Positions 36,051 to 49,029 of a stretch of DNA of 64,000 bases are shown in pieces. Both the position numbers and the translations under genes were made by a program. How positions within the stretch are numbered: position 1 is the stretch's first letter; every line of letters starts with the position of its first letter. The notes below the pieces were generated by a model that saw nothing but the letters and a program-made list of their open reading frames with translations, did not search any database and was not told where the DNA came from. The stretch lies in contig JANPWX010000077.1 of assembly GCA_024734555.1 (NCBI GenBank), positions 1,182,999-1,246,998 on the forward strand, read 5' to 3'. Source of the stretch: Trochalopteron elliotii. Its lineage: Eukaryota > Chordata > Aves > Passeriformes > Leiothrichidae.

Positions 36051-39000
36051 TCCAGCCTTGGTCATGGAAGCTAAATAGAGCTATCATTCTACTTCTGTCT
36101 GGTATCAGACAACCTTACTCTTGGCATTATTATGAAACTCAAAACTCTTAATTATTCCTGTAATCATTAGTACTATGACAAGAACTCATTGCAGATGAAT
36201 CGTGTTAAAATAGCATAATTCCAAATTGGTCCTGATGAAATGGCACTTTTTGGAACTTCTACACTTTATTAAAGGCTTGAAATAAAATTACAGCATGATA
36301 TATATGATTGAATGCCATTAATATTGACTATACCTCTGCTTATCTCCTAAACTGGCAATGACATACTGTGAGGGAGATGAGTGTGAAGCAGTTACATAGT
36401 CCACATAATATATGTCTAACAAATATACTGTTTTCATTAATCATTTTGCATAGATTCTCCACTTCATTTCCACATATGTACAGTTTTCAATTAAAGTTGT
36501 AAGAATTATAATGACTTTAAAATAGTAAACTTTATTCTACATCAAGCATTAGTTATGCCATCATTAGTTTTGTCTAATTCATAAGAAAGTTGAGCTCTGG
36601 CAGATTTATGGTGTGTTTTTTATTAATTTTTTTGTCCTCATAGTTGTCATTACAAATTGAGAATTGAGGGAATCATTTAAACACTACACAATAGCCAAAT
36701 GTGTGTTTTCAGAGAAAGAGATTTGCTTATTTGTAAGCAGCAGAAACAGTGGGAAATTCAGTACATGAACTTGAAAGAGAAGGAAGCCTATTCAAAGGAA
36801 ATTTTTACAATGTGGTGAAAGAAAAGTGGTTTAATTTTTTAACAGTGAAATATGCTTAATTTATGATAATAGTGTCTTTATTAGACTTTGCCTGTGATGT
36901 GTTTTAATTTTTATTAAAAATTTGAAATATCACATCAATCAAGATAAGAATTTCTCAGAGAAATACCATATGCCACATTAAAATATGTGATTGTTGATAT
37001 TCAAGTGAATTTTTAACTGCTATATTCTATATACTGGTTTCATTATACAACTACTATTTAAGTATGCAAAATGACTCTTCATTAATATTTCCTCATAATT
37101 AATCTATTTTAGGCTATCACCAGTTTAGATATATAAATGTGTCTCTACTATTAGCTTTCTTTTAATAAGTTGAAAACTGAGTAAGCAATATATAGGGAAA
37201 AACATAAACATTTCCTGAATAGGAAAAAAAAAAGCTTTTTCATGTTTTTTTCCTATATTCTCTCACTGAACTACATTTTTGCTTAACAATTTTTATCTTC
37301 CTTGGTATAAAATCAGTCAATACCTTACATGTGCCAGAAGCAGTTCTTTATGTGTCTATACCGAAATCTCTTTTTTTCTGTTCTAAAATTATATTTTCTT
37401 CAAATTACTTTTTTTTTCTACTTTCCCCTTGAAAAAGAGCAGACCTTTATTTATAATTAAAGTGATTTACTGAAAAATCTTAGGAAATATATTTTTTCTT
37501 AATTTACTCAGGCCAGAAAAAGCCTTCACTTTTGAATATGACATAAATTAACTAAAACCTTCCTATTTACCATACTTTAGCATTGCCACAACTGCCACTA
37601 TTACCACAACTCAGAACTGATATCTTTATTTTTTTAACCCAGTTACTCTTCAGAGAGCCAGGCAGATGCCACAGGTTACCCAGAAACGTCTGTACTTCAA
37701 TGTTTTAAAGACCTAAAAAAATCAGAGCAGCATAATGGGATCTCTGAGCTGACTCTAACTTAAGCAGAAATCAGACATTCACAAGTCATTTCTATTCTAT
37801 GCTTATGTGATTTGAAGCTTTGATGCCTCCATTTTTTAATTAGTACAACCAAGGAACAAAATTCTAAAAATGTCATCAAATATTAAGATTTACTGGTGGT
37901 GATGAGACAGTGCAGGGAGTTGTGGTTTAGTTGTTTCTTTTTGGTTGGGGTGATTTTTTTTTCTTTTTTCCACTTTTCTTTCTAAATAATTGTTCTTCAA
38001 TAGACCCCTTATGTTGTCCAACCCATTTTCAATATAGCCTTTGTTCTAGGTATTTTGTGGTGGTTATTTTATGCTCAAGAGACAGAATTAATTTTGCATA
38101 AATTTGGCCCTCTGAAATGCATTACAGAGTCTAATCTAGTATTTTATTCTGTCTCAGTAGTAAACAGAAAGAAAATGTCATCTCTAGAGGATGGTAAAAT
38201 AATAATAAAATAGATATCTCAAACGGTAAGAATTTATCTTTCAAACCTTCTTATCTTTGCTGGAAAATTCCACATGATTAGCAAGAAATTGATGCAACCT
38301 TTACATTGTCAAAATCAGGATAAGGTAATAGCATCTAATAAAATTGGTTTGGTTAACACTGTTTCCTTGTGGCTTTGCTCTCATTGTTTCTGCATAATTA
38401 TGCTGAGGTCTTTTCAAAGATTTGTGACCTTGTGGTCACTTTGCTCTGGCTGATCAGGCTTTAGCATTGAGATACACTGTAAGTCTATGAACTGAGAATT
38501 TTCCACACTTCGATATGGCTCACTCAGATTTGTCCACAAATTAGTTCATGGGATTTTGATTTTAATGTACATCAGTCAAAATACTTACTAGACAGTTATC
38601 TTTGGCTGGTACTCTTGCCTGATTTGAAAAGTATCTTCACATTTCTCATCTCATTCTTTCCAGCATTTTCAAATCTATCTCTAGAGTAAAAAAATTAAGA
38701 ATCTGGAATTCAAATAATCCAATATATAATTAAGTTTTTAATTACATTCTACAAACTTTCCCTGCAACTTTCATGCACAGAATAAACTATATATGCTTTT
38801 TAAAATAATGCCAGGTAAGAACTGTTACATTATGCAAGCATGAAAAGAATAGGGTTAGTAACTCTTTGGTCAAGATTCACGAATAAGGTATTGATTCATT
38901 ATGTAAATGAGGCTCACATCTGGAATAGTACTTTTGGTAAATATGAGTCATCATATACAAACTCATAAACAGGAAATATTTTTGTTAGGATAGCAATAAG

Positions 39001-40214
39001 GACTAATTTCCATTGCTGAGTTAGTAAACACCCATAAATGTGGTGATTTATTATTGTAGAAGTAGAAAGATTTGCTCCTGACTGGGAGAAATAAGCAAAA
39101 TGAGCCTACTAAATCCTCAGGGATACATAATTCTCTGGTATTTGCTTTGTTTGCATTAAGTTTCTAGCATCACTCTCATGACTTTCAGGAAAGCTTCTTT
39201 CCTACACATAACTCAAATCTAAAAGAATTTTGACTTGATGCCTAGAAAGCAATTTAGGAAGCAATTGAACTTTTGAAGGGAGTGCAGAAATTATCCCATA
39301 GCTTTTGTTCACAAAACCAGAAAGAAGCCAGGCAGAAGACTGTCAAATTTAGGTTTGAAAGAGCACTCTTTGAGGCTTTGCAAAGCAAAAGAACAACCTA
39401 GTAGTGAACTGATAGAGAAATGAGTTAAAGACCTTGCTCTCTTTTCCATCGGTATAATTTTTTTGAGCTTAAGCTTCATTACTGTGCTTTTTGTCAGATC
39501 TCACAGAAAGAAATTTTTCTAAGCATTAATGCTTCAAGAGAGAAAACGACCAGAAAGAAGAGAAATACATCTGCTGCCTAAACAGAGGGATTTCAAATGG
39601 AAGGGAATACCACAATAATGTAAAAGATAATTCTGTAGAGAGGACAACACATTTTAAAGATAATTGGATTTCTTTTCTTATCGTGTGACAAAGTAGTCAG
39701 ATATCATTTTAAGTCCTTAAATGTCAGGTGTGTTACAGTTGCCAGAAGCAATTTTGTTAGAATGGAGAGTTGGTCCCACTGTAAAAAGCCTAATTGAACA
39801 GATAATTTTTAATTTTGAGGGTTTTGTTCTAATCATCAAGCTTTTGATTCACTGAATAATATCTCAAGACAAAATTTAAATGTATCACCAGATCTCAATA
39901 GCCTGATTTATCTTATCTTGAGAAGAAATAATTTGGATAAAATAGGAATAAAAATATTCTACATATTTAATAATATTAATTATAGGAATTTTATTAGCTG
40001 TAAAGAGAGAGATAAATTCCCAAATAACTACAGCTTCAAAAAAAACTATTTACTAATGTTGCTAATATCAGTACAGATTTTAGATAGGTCTTAGTAGGCC
40101 CCATTTTACCAAACAACCTCACTCCTGTGGCACATATTGTCAAATCTAAAAGAAAAAAAGCAGCTAATAACCTTTCTGCATCAATATACAGAATGAGACT
40201 ATAAATCTGCTCCA
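36051..40214. other. AT-rich repeat-poor stretch
   Basis: About 4.2 kb of unique-looking, strongly AT-rich DNA. It has the longest near-absence of open frames in the window: none of 60 codons or more between about 35908 and 40036. No feature supported. Confidence 0.55.
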
Positions 40215-40560
40215 TTGTAAGGAGATCCCACCTGAAATACTTCATCTAGCTCTGGGACCCCTGCAAAAAGGAGGACATGGACCTGTTGGACTGAGTAGGG
40301 CCACAAGGATGTTAAGAGGAGCTGATAAGGAGCCTGGTAAGGCAGCCTAAGAGAACTGGAGCTGGTTATCTTTGAGAAAGCTTAAAGATGACCTTCTAGC
40401 ACCTTTCCAGTACTGGAACAGGGCTCACATGAAAGCTGGAGAAATGAAATGGGCTCTTCTTCTGCCTCAGTTCAAGTGGAAGACAACAATATGCTTAACC
40501 GGGGCAAAAATATTTCAGGGCAGAAAAGGATTAAAACTACTTAAAGGTACATAGGACAGC
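40215..40560 (+). mobile_element. CR1 LINE 3' fragment, diverged
   Basis: CR1 sense blocks: 'catctagctctgggacccct' near 40242, 'gaggacatggacctgttgga' near 40271, 'gggccacaaggatg' near 40299, 'ctggttatctttgagaaag' near 40362, 'gatgaccttctagca' near 40387 and 'aagctggagaaatga' near 40433. Beyond about 40450 the match becomes weak, and the octamer tail is not seen, so the end is approximate. Confidence 0.82.
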
Positions 40561-42508
40561 ACGTTTTAAATAAAAAGGAGTTTCAGCTCCATCCAAGGCA
40601 CATTACCCTCATTTTTCTTCCTAGTGTTTCTACTGCACAATGATATACTCTATGTCCCTTGTCCTGGTTGACTGGATTACCAGGACTGCTGGTTGTTTTA
40701 GGCACAGCACAGAAATGCATCATTCTAAAGGTACTTGGGAAGAAACTAGCCTGTGAGGTTTCATAAGATTCCCAAAGGAGGAATTAATGGCATTATATTT
40801 TTTATGTACTAGAGTAATTCTTCAGTTATTAGCAGTCCATCATTTCCTCTTTGCATGGGTCTGTTTGGTCTGTACATATATACAAAACAAGAATAGAAAC
40901 CTGCCATCTCTGTATAGACAAATATTTGAGTAATTTTTGTTTTGAGGAAAGATAGCTACTGCAGAGATTAAAAAAGAAGACATAGAGGAAGCAAACCTTT
41001 CTTTTATGTAAACAGTGACCAAAAGGTAACAGCTGTGCACTGCTCACCTGTGCATTTTGGCTTATGGAGATTGCCGTGTACAAGACTCAGCGTGTTAGCA
41101 AGTTTTGATCAATGGAATGGCATCCCAAAGTCCTTAACTTTTTCTTGTTCCCCTAAGATATTTCTTGGAATGAATATTCAATGTTAGGAGATTATTTAGG
41201 TGTTCCAGTGGGTTTTTTGTTTCCCACCCCTCCCACCTTCCATTTTTTATAGCATGTTTTTACTCATAAGTTTAATGAAAAAAAGTAAAATTAAAAAAAA
41301 ACAAAAAACAAAGTGGTAGAAGTGAAAGTAGGAACTTTGCAAGACATTCATTTAATAAAATCCTAAAAGTTACTCACAAATTGCTTCTTAATAAATCAGA
41401 AAAATAACATTCCAGGAAATGCCAAGAGGTTTTCTGTTCATTCATTAAAACTGCACCATTTAATTAAGTCAATAAACCAGCAGGTAACATTATCTTCTAC
41501 AGTTTAAATGTGTTTTTCAGAAGTAAAATGAAAGACTTACTTCCAATTTTACACCAATGCTATTTCATTAAACATTATTTCTTTTCTTTTAAAGAACTGG
41601 TCATGTTATTTGTTGAAAGAAATAAATCCACTTTATTTGCATTACTAGGTATTTAAAGATTCTTGAAATCCTAATATCTAAGGAGTCATAAACCAGACTG
41701 AGGAGCACTGCAACTGGTCTCACTTTCTTTATCTGAATTGTCTCCTCATGTCCTAACTCCCCTTCAAAACATTCCAGTTCACTGGATTTATTCTTCCTCT
41801 AGCATGGCTGTTTGGGGGAGTGGTGGGATGGAGGAGTATATTGTACATCTTCAAGAACTACCAGGAAGGCAAGAGAAGGGAAACAGGTTGTCTTAGAAAA
41901 CATTCAGATAACCCCAAACAAACCTGAGACTGAGGAGAAAGCAACCCCAACATCATGTGCATCATTCTAGACAAGCCCTCAAGATGGTGCTGACTTCTTA
42001 AAAATATATCTTCTCCCTTCAGCTTATTAAAAGACCAGAGGAAGGTTGAGCATAACATGCAAAAGTAATTGAGAGTTATGTATTAAAATGAGAATTGATC
42101 TATTAATGAGGCATTCCTGCAATAATTAGGCCATATGGATTGATAAATTGTTAATTGGTGTAATTTCTGGCTCTTTGTAGAAGATGTGTTTTCTTTTTCC
42201 CAAAAAATTAATTTGGGTATAACATAACTGAAAACATGGAATGATGCAGTGAGAAATTCAATCGTTGTAAGACTGAATAATAGCAAGACTACAAAACAGT
42301 TCTTATACCAGAATAAGCTCAAAAGAAAATAACACAAATTAGATAAGAGATCAAGTGTGTTACACAAAACATCCTAGGATGAAATTTGAATCTCAGATTT
42401 CAAATGAATGGCATAATTATTGTATTTTTGGTAGTTTTGAATGTGTTTCTTTTTTGTTTGTATAAGAAATCTCTGAATAAAAAAACCAAACCCATCCTAG
42501 ACCCACCC
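40561..42508. other. AT-rich unique-looking DNA
   Basis: No gene or transposable element recognised. Confidence 0.5.
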
Positions 42509-43979
42509 TGTGCTGGTTTAGCACGGAAGTGATTTTTTTCTAAGGAAGTTATAGCAGAATGTTGACAGATTGATTGACCAATTAGAAAGCTAGAAACGCC
42601 CCTGGACTACACAGGTTAAAAATCAGAGAATCTTGGGAATTTCCCTCTTTGCTGTCCAGCCTGCCAGCAGGTAAAGACCGGCCTGGCCTGCTCTGTGCAG
42701 TGGGCAGGGCAGAACCAGGCACCCACTGCTCTGCCATGCTGGCAGGGCCGGGCCTGTTCTGGCCCCTGGGCCCCAGGAGCTACTGGCGGGGGAAAGGGGA
42801 GGCGGTAGCTTCTAACATCCAGTCAGCCTTAAGGCCTGCCCTGCTGCTGGCCAGGCCGAGGGAGATGTCCCCAGGCCTCTGGGAGCAGCTCCAAGCCCGG
42901 GCTGGGCTGGGCCCACCCTGATGAGACTGAGGGGTGGAAGGAGGCATCCATCAGCCTACCTAGCTACTGAGATTCTGGCTGCCGTTCCTGAGCCCTGCTT
43001 CCATCAGCTTGGCTTTGAAATCTAACATGGTGAGCCATAGCCTAAGAGGGAGAGACCCGAGCAAGAATTTAACTCTTTTACTGCACAGATGAAACTTGCA
43101 GAGCACCAACCTTTCTCCAAGTTTTAGGAAAGCCAGACTGTGACATGTAAAGAGACAATTTGGAGATATCAGGCTCGGTGAAAGGGTGACATCTTAGATG
43201 AGGAGATGGAGAAGATGCCTTGGTTTTTGGGCTGAAAGTCTTTTGTGAGCTGTGGTAACTGTAATATGCTAGAATATCCCTTTAAACTGTGGAAAAATAT
43301 GCCTTGGGGAGACGATGAGAGTATTTAAATTGTGAAGATAAGCAAAGGTATTTGTGATGGACTAAGTAAATATTGAAGTAGCTGTGGTCTCATAAGAAGC
43401 TTGAACAGAGAGAGAGAGAGGTGAGATGAAGATGAGGACCTGCCCCTAGAAAGAGAAAAGAACTCTGTTCCTTGAGATGAAAAAATCCTTTGCTTTTGGA
43501 ACCATTCATCTTTAAAATGATACCCCATGAGTGTGCATGACTCCATGGCCCATATGCAGTTGCGGGAAAAGCTAACAATGGGAGGGGCTCCATGGTTTGC
43601 AGAGTTTCCAATGGCTGCAGATTCAAGACACGGGAGCCACCAGAGGACTGTTCTTTCTTGTGGAAAGCTACCAAAACGGACCAAAAGAGACTTCTCTCTC
43701 TAAATGGACTGATGAAAGACTATTTTATAAGTGGTACTGGCCTAGAGTTACGAGTTTTATCTTTATAAGTTGTCTGTGAGAAAAAAAAGGAGCTGTTGGG
43801 GAAGAGGAAAAGTGTTTTGAAAGTTTTATTCTGATTCTTATTAATTTCTTCTTTATTATAGTTTTGTTAATAAACCTGTCTTTATACCTTTTAAGTTTAA
43901 GCCTGCTTTGTTCTTCTCCTAATCCTATCTCACAGCAGAAAAAGAGTAAATGATTCTAGTAGGCACTTAAACCACTACA
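42509..43979 (+). mobile_element. Long (~1.5 kb) solo LTR with a GC-rich 5' third
   Basis: It starts TGTGCTGGTTTAGCACGG and ends ...CTTAAACCACTACA. Near the end there is AATAAA at 43869-43874 followed by 'cctgtctttatacctttt' and 'cctgctttgttcttctcctaatcc', a block I recall from long avian ERVL-class LTRs. The part at 42650-42915 is much richer in G+C than anything else in the window and holds a chance 90-codon frame. Flanks (CACCC left, CTAAT right) do not match, so no TSD supports the ends. No viral coding sequence is present inside; I treat the whole as LTR, but an unrecognised insertion within it is possible. Confidence 0.72.
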
Positions 43980-44735
43980 CTAATTTTGGGAAACAGAAAT
44001 TGGAGAATGTGAAACCACTATACACCTTTGTGCTTATCTCATAAAAATCCCCAGGATTTTTTAAAAGTATTATTTTTATTTCAAAATTTAGCAAAGTTTG
44101 TAAAAACACTCTGCCTTGCCACCACCTCTGGTTAGCCTTGAGTTGATGCGGGTTACCATTTGGGGGAAGGTGATACCATATCATTTATCATAAGAAAACT
44201 AAACACAATTATATTATTGATTTGAATTTTATTTGAGGTAGAAGAAGTTTTTCACTTCTGATACATATTCCCATGAATCTCATTTTATTTAGAACCTCAA
44301 AATATAATGGCCTGAGCTATAAAACATAACAAAATTCACTGAATTCCCCATCTCCAGATTCCAAAGAATAAGTTTGACAAAAAAATATTTCTTAAGTTTA
44401 ATATTTTTAGAACTCTTCCTTCAACTCGGCAGTTGGGAGTATAGTAATAAGATATTATTTTCTCTTATCTCTCTAAACAGATCATATGCACAAAACCAGT
44501 TCAAGACCTTTTAAATGTATTCTCCATTACATGTCCTTCAACTTTAAGTCATGGGTATGCAGAGTTCTTAATGAAAACTACAACACATAGCATGAGGGAA
44601 TTCCCAAGTAAAATCCTGTTTACTGTCTAATGTTAGCCCATAAAAAAAAAGAAGTATAGGTGTCTTTCTGATCTGTTTCTGAACTGCTGGAAGTTTTTTT
44701 GAAGAACAGATGTATAGACTGTAGGACAGCTCTGG
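43980..44735. other. AT-rich spacer between two LTRs
   Basis: No sequence resembling a retroviral interior, so the LTRs on either side are separate insertions of different families, not one provirus. Confidence 0.6.
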
Positions 44736-44740
44736 ACCTG

Positions 44741-45389
44741 TGTCTTGAGGTGACATGATGTTTGTATCCCAATTGTCTGATAAGTCTGGGAGCTGGGGGA
44801 GGGGAGAGGTGCGCAGTTTGTTTTTAGAAACTGTCCTCCACCGGCTGGCCTTGAGAGTCCAATTCAGCAACACACGGGGAGGTTTTTTTTCAGTAGTTAG
44901 TTAGTGTCTAGCTAGCAGGGGGAGAAGCTTGCCTTTCTTTTTTTTTCCTTCTCCTCCTGTTTTATTTTCTTTTTTCTTTTTTTCTCTCCTGTTTTTTTCC
45001 TCTCCTTTTTTTTTTTTTTTCCTTTTTTCGCCTTTCCTTGGAACTGTTAAAAATCTCTCCAGACTGAGGACCCGGGGGAGCGCCGTGGGGGTTGCATCTG
45101 GAACCCACCAAGATCTGCCCAGCAACGTTTCCCAGCACCAGAGGAACTGAGACAGAGCAACCACCTCCAGGACAGACTTCTTTCCTATATCTGTCATCTC
45201 TTCAGAGCAGCATGAAGTTCTTATCATCGGGTATTGTTCAATTCATTGTGTCAGGGAGTGCTTTGCCTGTTTAATAAACAGGGTTCTTTTCACTTCTCTC
45301 TGAGGAGGTTTCTTTTTCAAACCGGTTGGGGGGAGGGGAGGGAGTGCCCCTTAGGAAGTTTCCTCCCAGATTTGCCCTAAACCACTACA
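44741..45389 (+). mobile_element. Solo LTR with perfect 5-bp TSD ACCTG
   Basis: It starts TGTCTTGAGGTGACATG and ends ...CCTAAACCACTACA. ACCTG at 44736-44740 recurs exactly at 45390-45394, a perfect 5-bp TSD. AATAAA at 45273-45278 sets the plus strand as sense. The end block 'aagtttcctcccagatttgc' (45356-45375) matches an avian LTR family I recall. A T/C tract of about 110 bp lies at 44934-45047. The open frames on both strands across that tract are low-complexity artefacts. Confidence 0.85.
44934..45047. repeat. Polypyrimidine tract inside the LTR
   Basis: Almost uninterrupted T/C with long T runs (up to about 14), on the sense strand of the LTR. Confidence 0.85.
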
Positions 45390-45394
45390 ACCTG

Positions 45395-46047
45395 TTGTTC
45401 AAAACATAAAGTGAATGGCTATTATTGTTCACAAAAATATATATTTTCTTTCTTCTTCCTTTCAAATGTAGACTATTTCCCTTTAAATGTAGTATCTCAT
45501 TTGTAAGATCCATTGCCTCAGGAGTATGATAAGTCTTATTTTAGTCTTGTGCTTTCAAATCCACAGATTTAATTATCCTCTTCCCATACAGATTTCTAAA
45601 TCATCAACACATATTCTGTGAGAGATCATGCATCACACTTCTGTGGTATCTGGTTCATGGTAAGACAAAGAACACAAATGATAAGTCATGTATGTTGCCT
45701 GACCCTCTGGATCCTGCTATAGATCTACTAATGCTTACTTAAGTGTTCTGGTTCTTAGAACAAATCTAGAAATAATTAGGAATGAAAAAATCTTTTTCCT
45801 TTAGCCCTGAAGGTTAATGCATTCCATAATTTCAAGTTGATGCAGAATGAGCACTTTTCTGGAAAACTGTGAGCAAGGCAGAAAGGTAATTTTTACGTGA
45901 TTGTTTGTCTTAAATGTTGATTCAGTCTTGCCCATGCAGAATTCTGGAATCTCATTTATTTTATCCCACTCTAAGCTAGCAGGTATTTCATGGCAAAGAC
46001 CTTGAGCTTGGAACACTGCACCTACGTTTGTCACCTTAGCGAAATAA
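45395..46047. other. AT-rich unique-looking DNA
   Basis: No gene or repeat recognised. Confidence 0.5.
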
Positions 46048-46255
46048 TAGAAACAGAATAGTTTGGATGGGAAGGAGCCTTTAAAGGTAATATAGTCCAA
46101 ACATCCTGCAATGAGCAGGGACATCTTCAAAGCACCATTCAGCTTTGCCTTGAACACCTGAAGGATTCAAAAAAGCCTACTTCTGGAGCTTGTCCAGGTC
46201 CCTTTGAATGGTACCCCATCCTTCAGCTGTGTGCCATCTGCAGACTAGCATTTAG
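46048..46255 (-). mobile_element. CR1 LINE 3' end fragments
   Basis: Plus-strand 'gaatagtttggatgggaagg', 'gcctttaaaggtaatatagtcc' and 'tgcaatgagcagggacatct' are the complement of the last ~100 bp of CR1. From 46183 the text 'ggagcttgtccaggtccctt' and 'gccatctgcagactagc' is the complement of a more 5' CR1 section (RT region), so the copy has an internal deletion or is two adjacent pieces. Confidence 0.78.
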
Positions 46256-47168
46256 AGAACCCAAAGGCATGTTAGACTATTCTGGGTTTTCATTTATTTC
46301 CAGATTTCAGATTAAGTTAGCAAATAGCTTTCAAGATGATAACTAAACTTACTTTTTCTTGTAGTACACTTCAGTTAATAATCCAAATTACAAGTAGGTG
46401 GTCTGTATGGCTTTCAGCAGGAGGAGGTGAGACACTATTAAAACAGTTAAGATCTTCTGGAAAATACATGTTATATGTTATCTTGACAAGGAATTTCTGA
46501 TGTGATCAAAGAGAAGCAAATTGTAATCAATGATATTGTAACACTGATGATTTACATTGACTGATATGTCAAAACAAGTTCTCAGCAGAATAATGAGATG
46601 TATTCGTGTCAATCATTTTTTCTTTCTCTCCTTGATTGTAATTCCTCAACTGCACAAGCAAACTGCATTACAACAACCAAAGATATTCCAGGTCCTTATC
46701 CAATATATAATAGAGGTAAATGAATTAATCAATTTACTGCTGAAGAAGAAATGATGGACGGGGTTAAATTTTATTTTATGTATCTTAAACAAATCTTGTG
46801 CATCTGATGTAAGTCAAAAGTAATATCTGCTCTTGAACTACACTGTTGGACCACAATACCAAATATTGCTACAGTTTAAATACAGCAGTCTATGGATCAA
46901 AATGAAAAGAAACAGATAATCTCTAAGTCTTCAGCTGGTAGATGAGTCATGAGTGCCAGGTAAAAAGTAAATAGATAAAATATGTGTTTTGAAGGGTGCT
47001 TGGAAAAACAGTGGGAATTATAGAAAACTTTGAGGTAAAGCTGGCATTTTCAAAAACTGTCTATGAGTAAGAAAAACCACGTAAAATTTGATAATGTTAT
47101 TATCCCATTTTGCATCTTAGCTTTTTGCACAAAATCTGGAAATGGCAAATGCTACAATGCCCGGCTGA
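46256..47168. other. AT-rich unique-looking DNA
   Basis: No gene or repeat recognised. Confidence 0.5.
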
Positions 47169-47173
47169 AACCT

Positions 47174-47763
47174 TGTGTTGGGTCTGGCTGAGATGATTCA
47201 ATTATGGGAAGTTAATTTTCCCCATAGAATCCCTCATAGAGGTGTTCTTTGAATTGGTAGTTAGAAAGGTGTTTGTAACATCATTGTTTTGCCTACTGCT
47301 GAGCAGTGTTGGCACAACATGAAGCCATCTCTCCAACATTGCCCCTCACCAGTACCCTTGGAGTGAGCAAATTCTTGGAAGGAGACATAGGCGGGACAAC
47401 TGACCCAAACTGACCAAAGAGATATCCCATATCATATGGTGTCTCAGAAAAAAAAAAAGATGAGTGGTTGTGGGTGTTGCTGTGCAGAATGGGCAACATG
47501 AGTTATTGTGTGATCTTCCAGAACAACTGCTACATGTACTGAAGTGCTATTTCCTGGGAAGCAGATGGACATCACTTGCTTATGGGAAGTAGAGAATAAA
47601 TCTAGAGAATAAATATTTTGCTTTCCTTTGCTTCTGTACTTGATGTTTGCTTTTGCTTTATTAAAGTGCCTTTATCTTAACTCACGTTTTTTTCCATCTT
47701 ATTTTCTTCCCTGTATCCTGCTGAGAAGGCTAGTGATAGACTAGACAAGGTCAACCCATCACA
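47174..47763 (+). mobile_element. Solo LTR, ERVL-like family A
   Basis: It starts TGTGTTGGGTCTGGCTGAG with 'ttaattttccccatag' soon after, and ends TCAACCCATCACA. The family order is kept: 'ctactgctgagcagtgttgg' near 47293, 'gacaactgacccaaactgac' near 47395, 'gagatatcccatatcatatg' near 47419, 'ttcctgggaagcagatgg' near 47551, and ATTAAA at 47660-47665 as the poly(A) signal. Flanks AACCT (47169-47173) and AATCT (47764-47768) are a 5-bp TSD with one mismatch. An A-run has replaced the usual TATAAAG position near 47447. Confidence 0.88.
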
Positions 47764-47768
47764 AATCT

Positions 47769-48117
47769 CTTGTTGGTATTACAATAAACCACAATGTGTC
47801 ACGTTCCTATACTTGAAAAAGTAAGAAACACAGAACTGTAATTTTATTTTGTTTTCCTTCAAAGTATGAGTATTTCAATATCAGTAGTGACTCCAGCTGT
47901 GCACAGAAAGCACAATAAAATCTTTAGGCCTAGATTTTCAAGCATAGATGAAAAGGTCAAGAACATTTTATGCACAAAACAAATGTCAAGAAATGTGAAT
48001 TTCAAAATGGTCCTGGCATTCTATCTGTCTAAATCTGATACCACATCAATGAAAAATTTCCTGGATGGCCATTTCTGAAGACCTGAAGTTAATTGCTCAA
48101 TGTCCAGATTGAACTCT
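47769..48117. other. AT-rich spacer
   Basis: No feature recognised. The 70-codon frame at 47866-48078 has no domain. Confidence 0.5.
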
Positions 48118-49029
48118 AGCAGTGAGTGGTGTCTCTCAAGACTCCATGCTGAGACCAAGGCCATTAAGTATTTTCATCAGTGACATGAGCAGTGGAGCAA
48201 AGTACATGCTCAGAAAGTCTGTAGACATGGACAGAGTGGTAGAGTTAGTATGTTTGAGGGAAGAGATGCCATGCAGAGGGACCTTGACAGGCTAGAGAAG
48301 TAGGTTCATGCAAATGCCATGAAGTTCAACAAGACCAAGTAGAAGGAATGTCCTATGAGGAGCAGCAAAGAACTTTGAGTTTGTCTGGTTTGGATAGAAG
48401 GAGGGTGAGGAATGACCTCATTGCTCTCTGCAGCTTCCTGAGAAGGAGATGCCATGAGGGAGGTACTCTTCCTCTAGTCTGCTCTTGAGAGACCACTGGA
48501 AGTACTGCATCCAGCTCTGGGGCCCCTAGTACAGCAAAGACGTGGACCTGCTAAAGGAGAGCCAGAGGAGGACCATGAAAATGACCAGAGGGATGCAACA
48601 TGTTTTTTATGGAGAAAGGCTGAGAGAGTTGTGGTAGTTCATTCTGGGGAAGAGAAGGACCGAAGAACCTCAAAGACTTTCTTTTGGGCTTTCAGTACTT
48701 AAAGGGGGTGTCTAAGAAATGCAGAGACTTTTTATAAAGATCTGTAACAAAAAGACAGAATAGTGCTTTTAACTAAAAGAGGGTAAGTTTTGTTTGAACA
48801 TAAGGTTTTGGTTTTTTTTTTACAGCAAGAGTGGTAAGATAGTGGAATAAGCTGTCTAGAGTAGCTGTGGATTACCCATCATTTAAAAGTATTCAAAGTC
48901 ACACTGGATAGTGATTTGAGCAACCTGAGCTACTGGAAGCTGTTCCTGCCCATGACAGAGTTGTTGGACTAGATAAATTTTAAAGGTCCCTTCCAACTCA
49001 AATCATTCTTATTCTATAAATTTATGATT
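48118..49029 (+). mobile_element. Mosaic CR1 LINE (RT remnant, foreign CR1 piece, 3' UTR)
   Basis: Part 1 (48118-48355) follows the CR1 RT-region order ('ccaaggccattaagtatttt', 'catcagtgacatgagcag', 'agagggaccttgacaggct', 'gaagttcaacaagaccaagt'). Part 2 (48360-48480) matches a different CR1 3' block ('gaaggagggtgaggaatgac', 'ctcattgctctctgcagctt') out of order. Part 3 (48495-49029) resumes the normal order ('actgcatccagctctggggc', 'acgtggacctgct', 'acttaaagggggtgtctaag', 'ggtcccttccaactcaaatc') and ends in degraded octamers ('ttattctataaatttatgattc'). It is broken by stops and frameshifts, and is non-functional. Confidence 0.88.

Noticed and set aside
44901..45227. Open frames rich in K/E/R or F/S/P
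   Set aside because: Created by the polypyrimidine tract inside the LTR at 44741-45389.
42509..45389. A provirus with paired LTRs at 42509-43979 and 44741-45389
   Set aside because: The two LTRs are different sequences, the second has its own exact TSD, and the 760 bp between them shows no retroviral interior.
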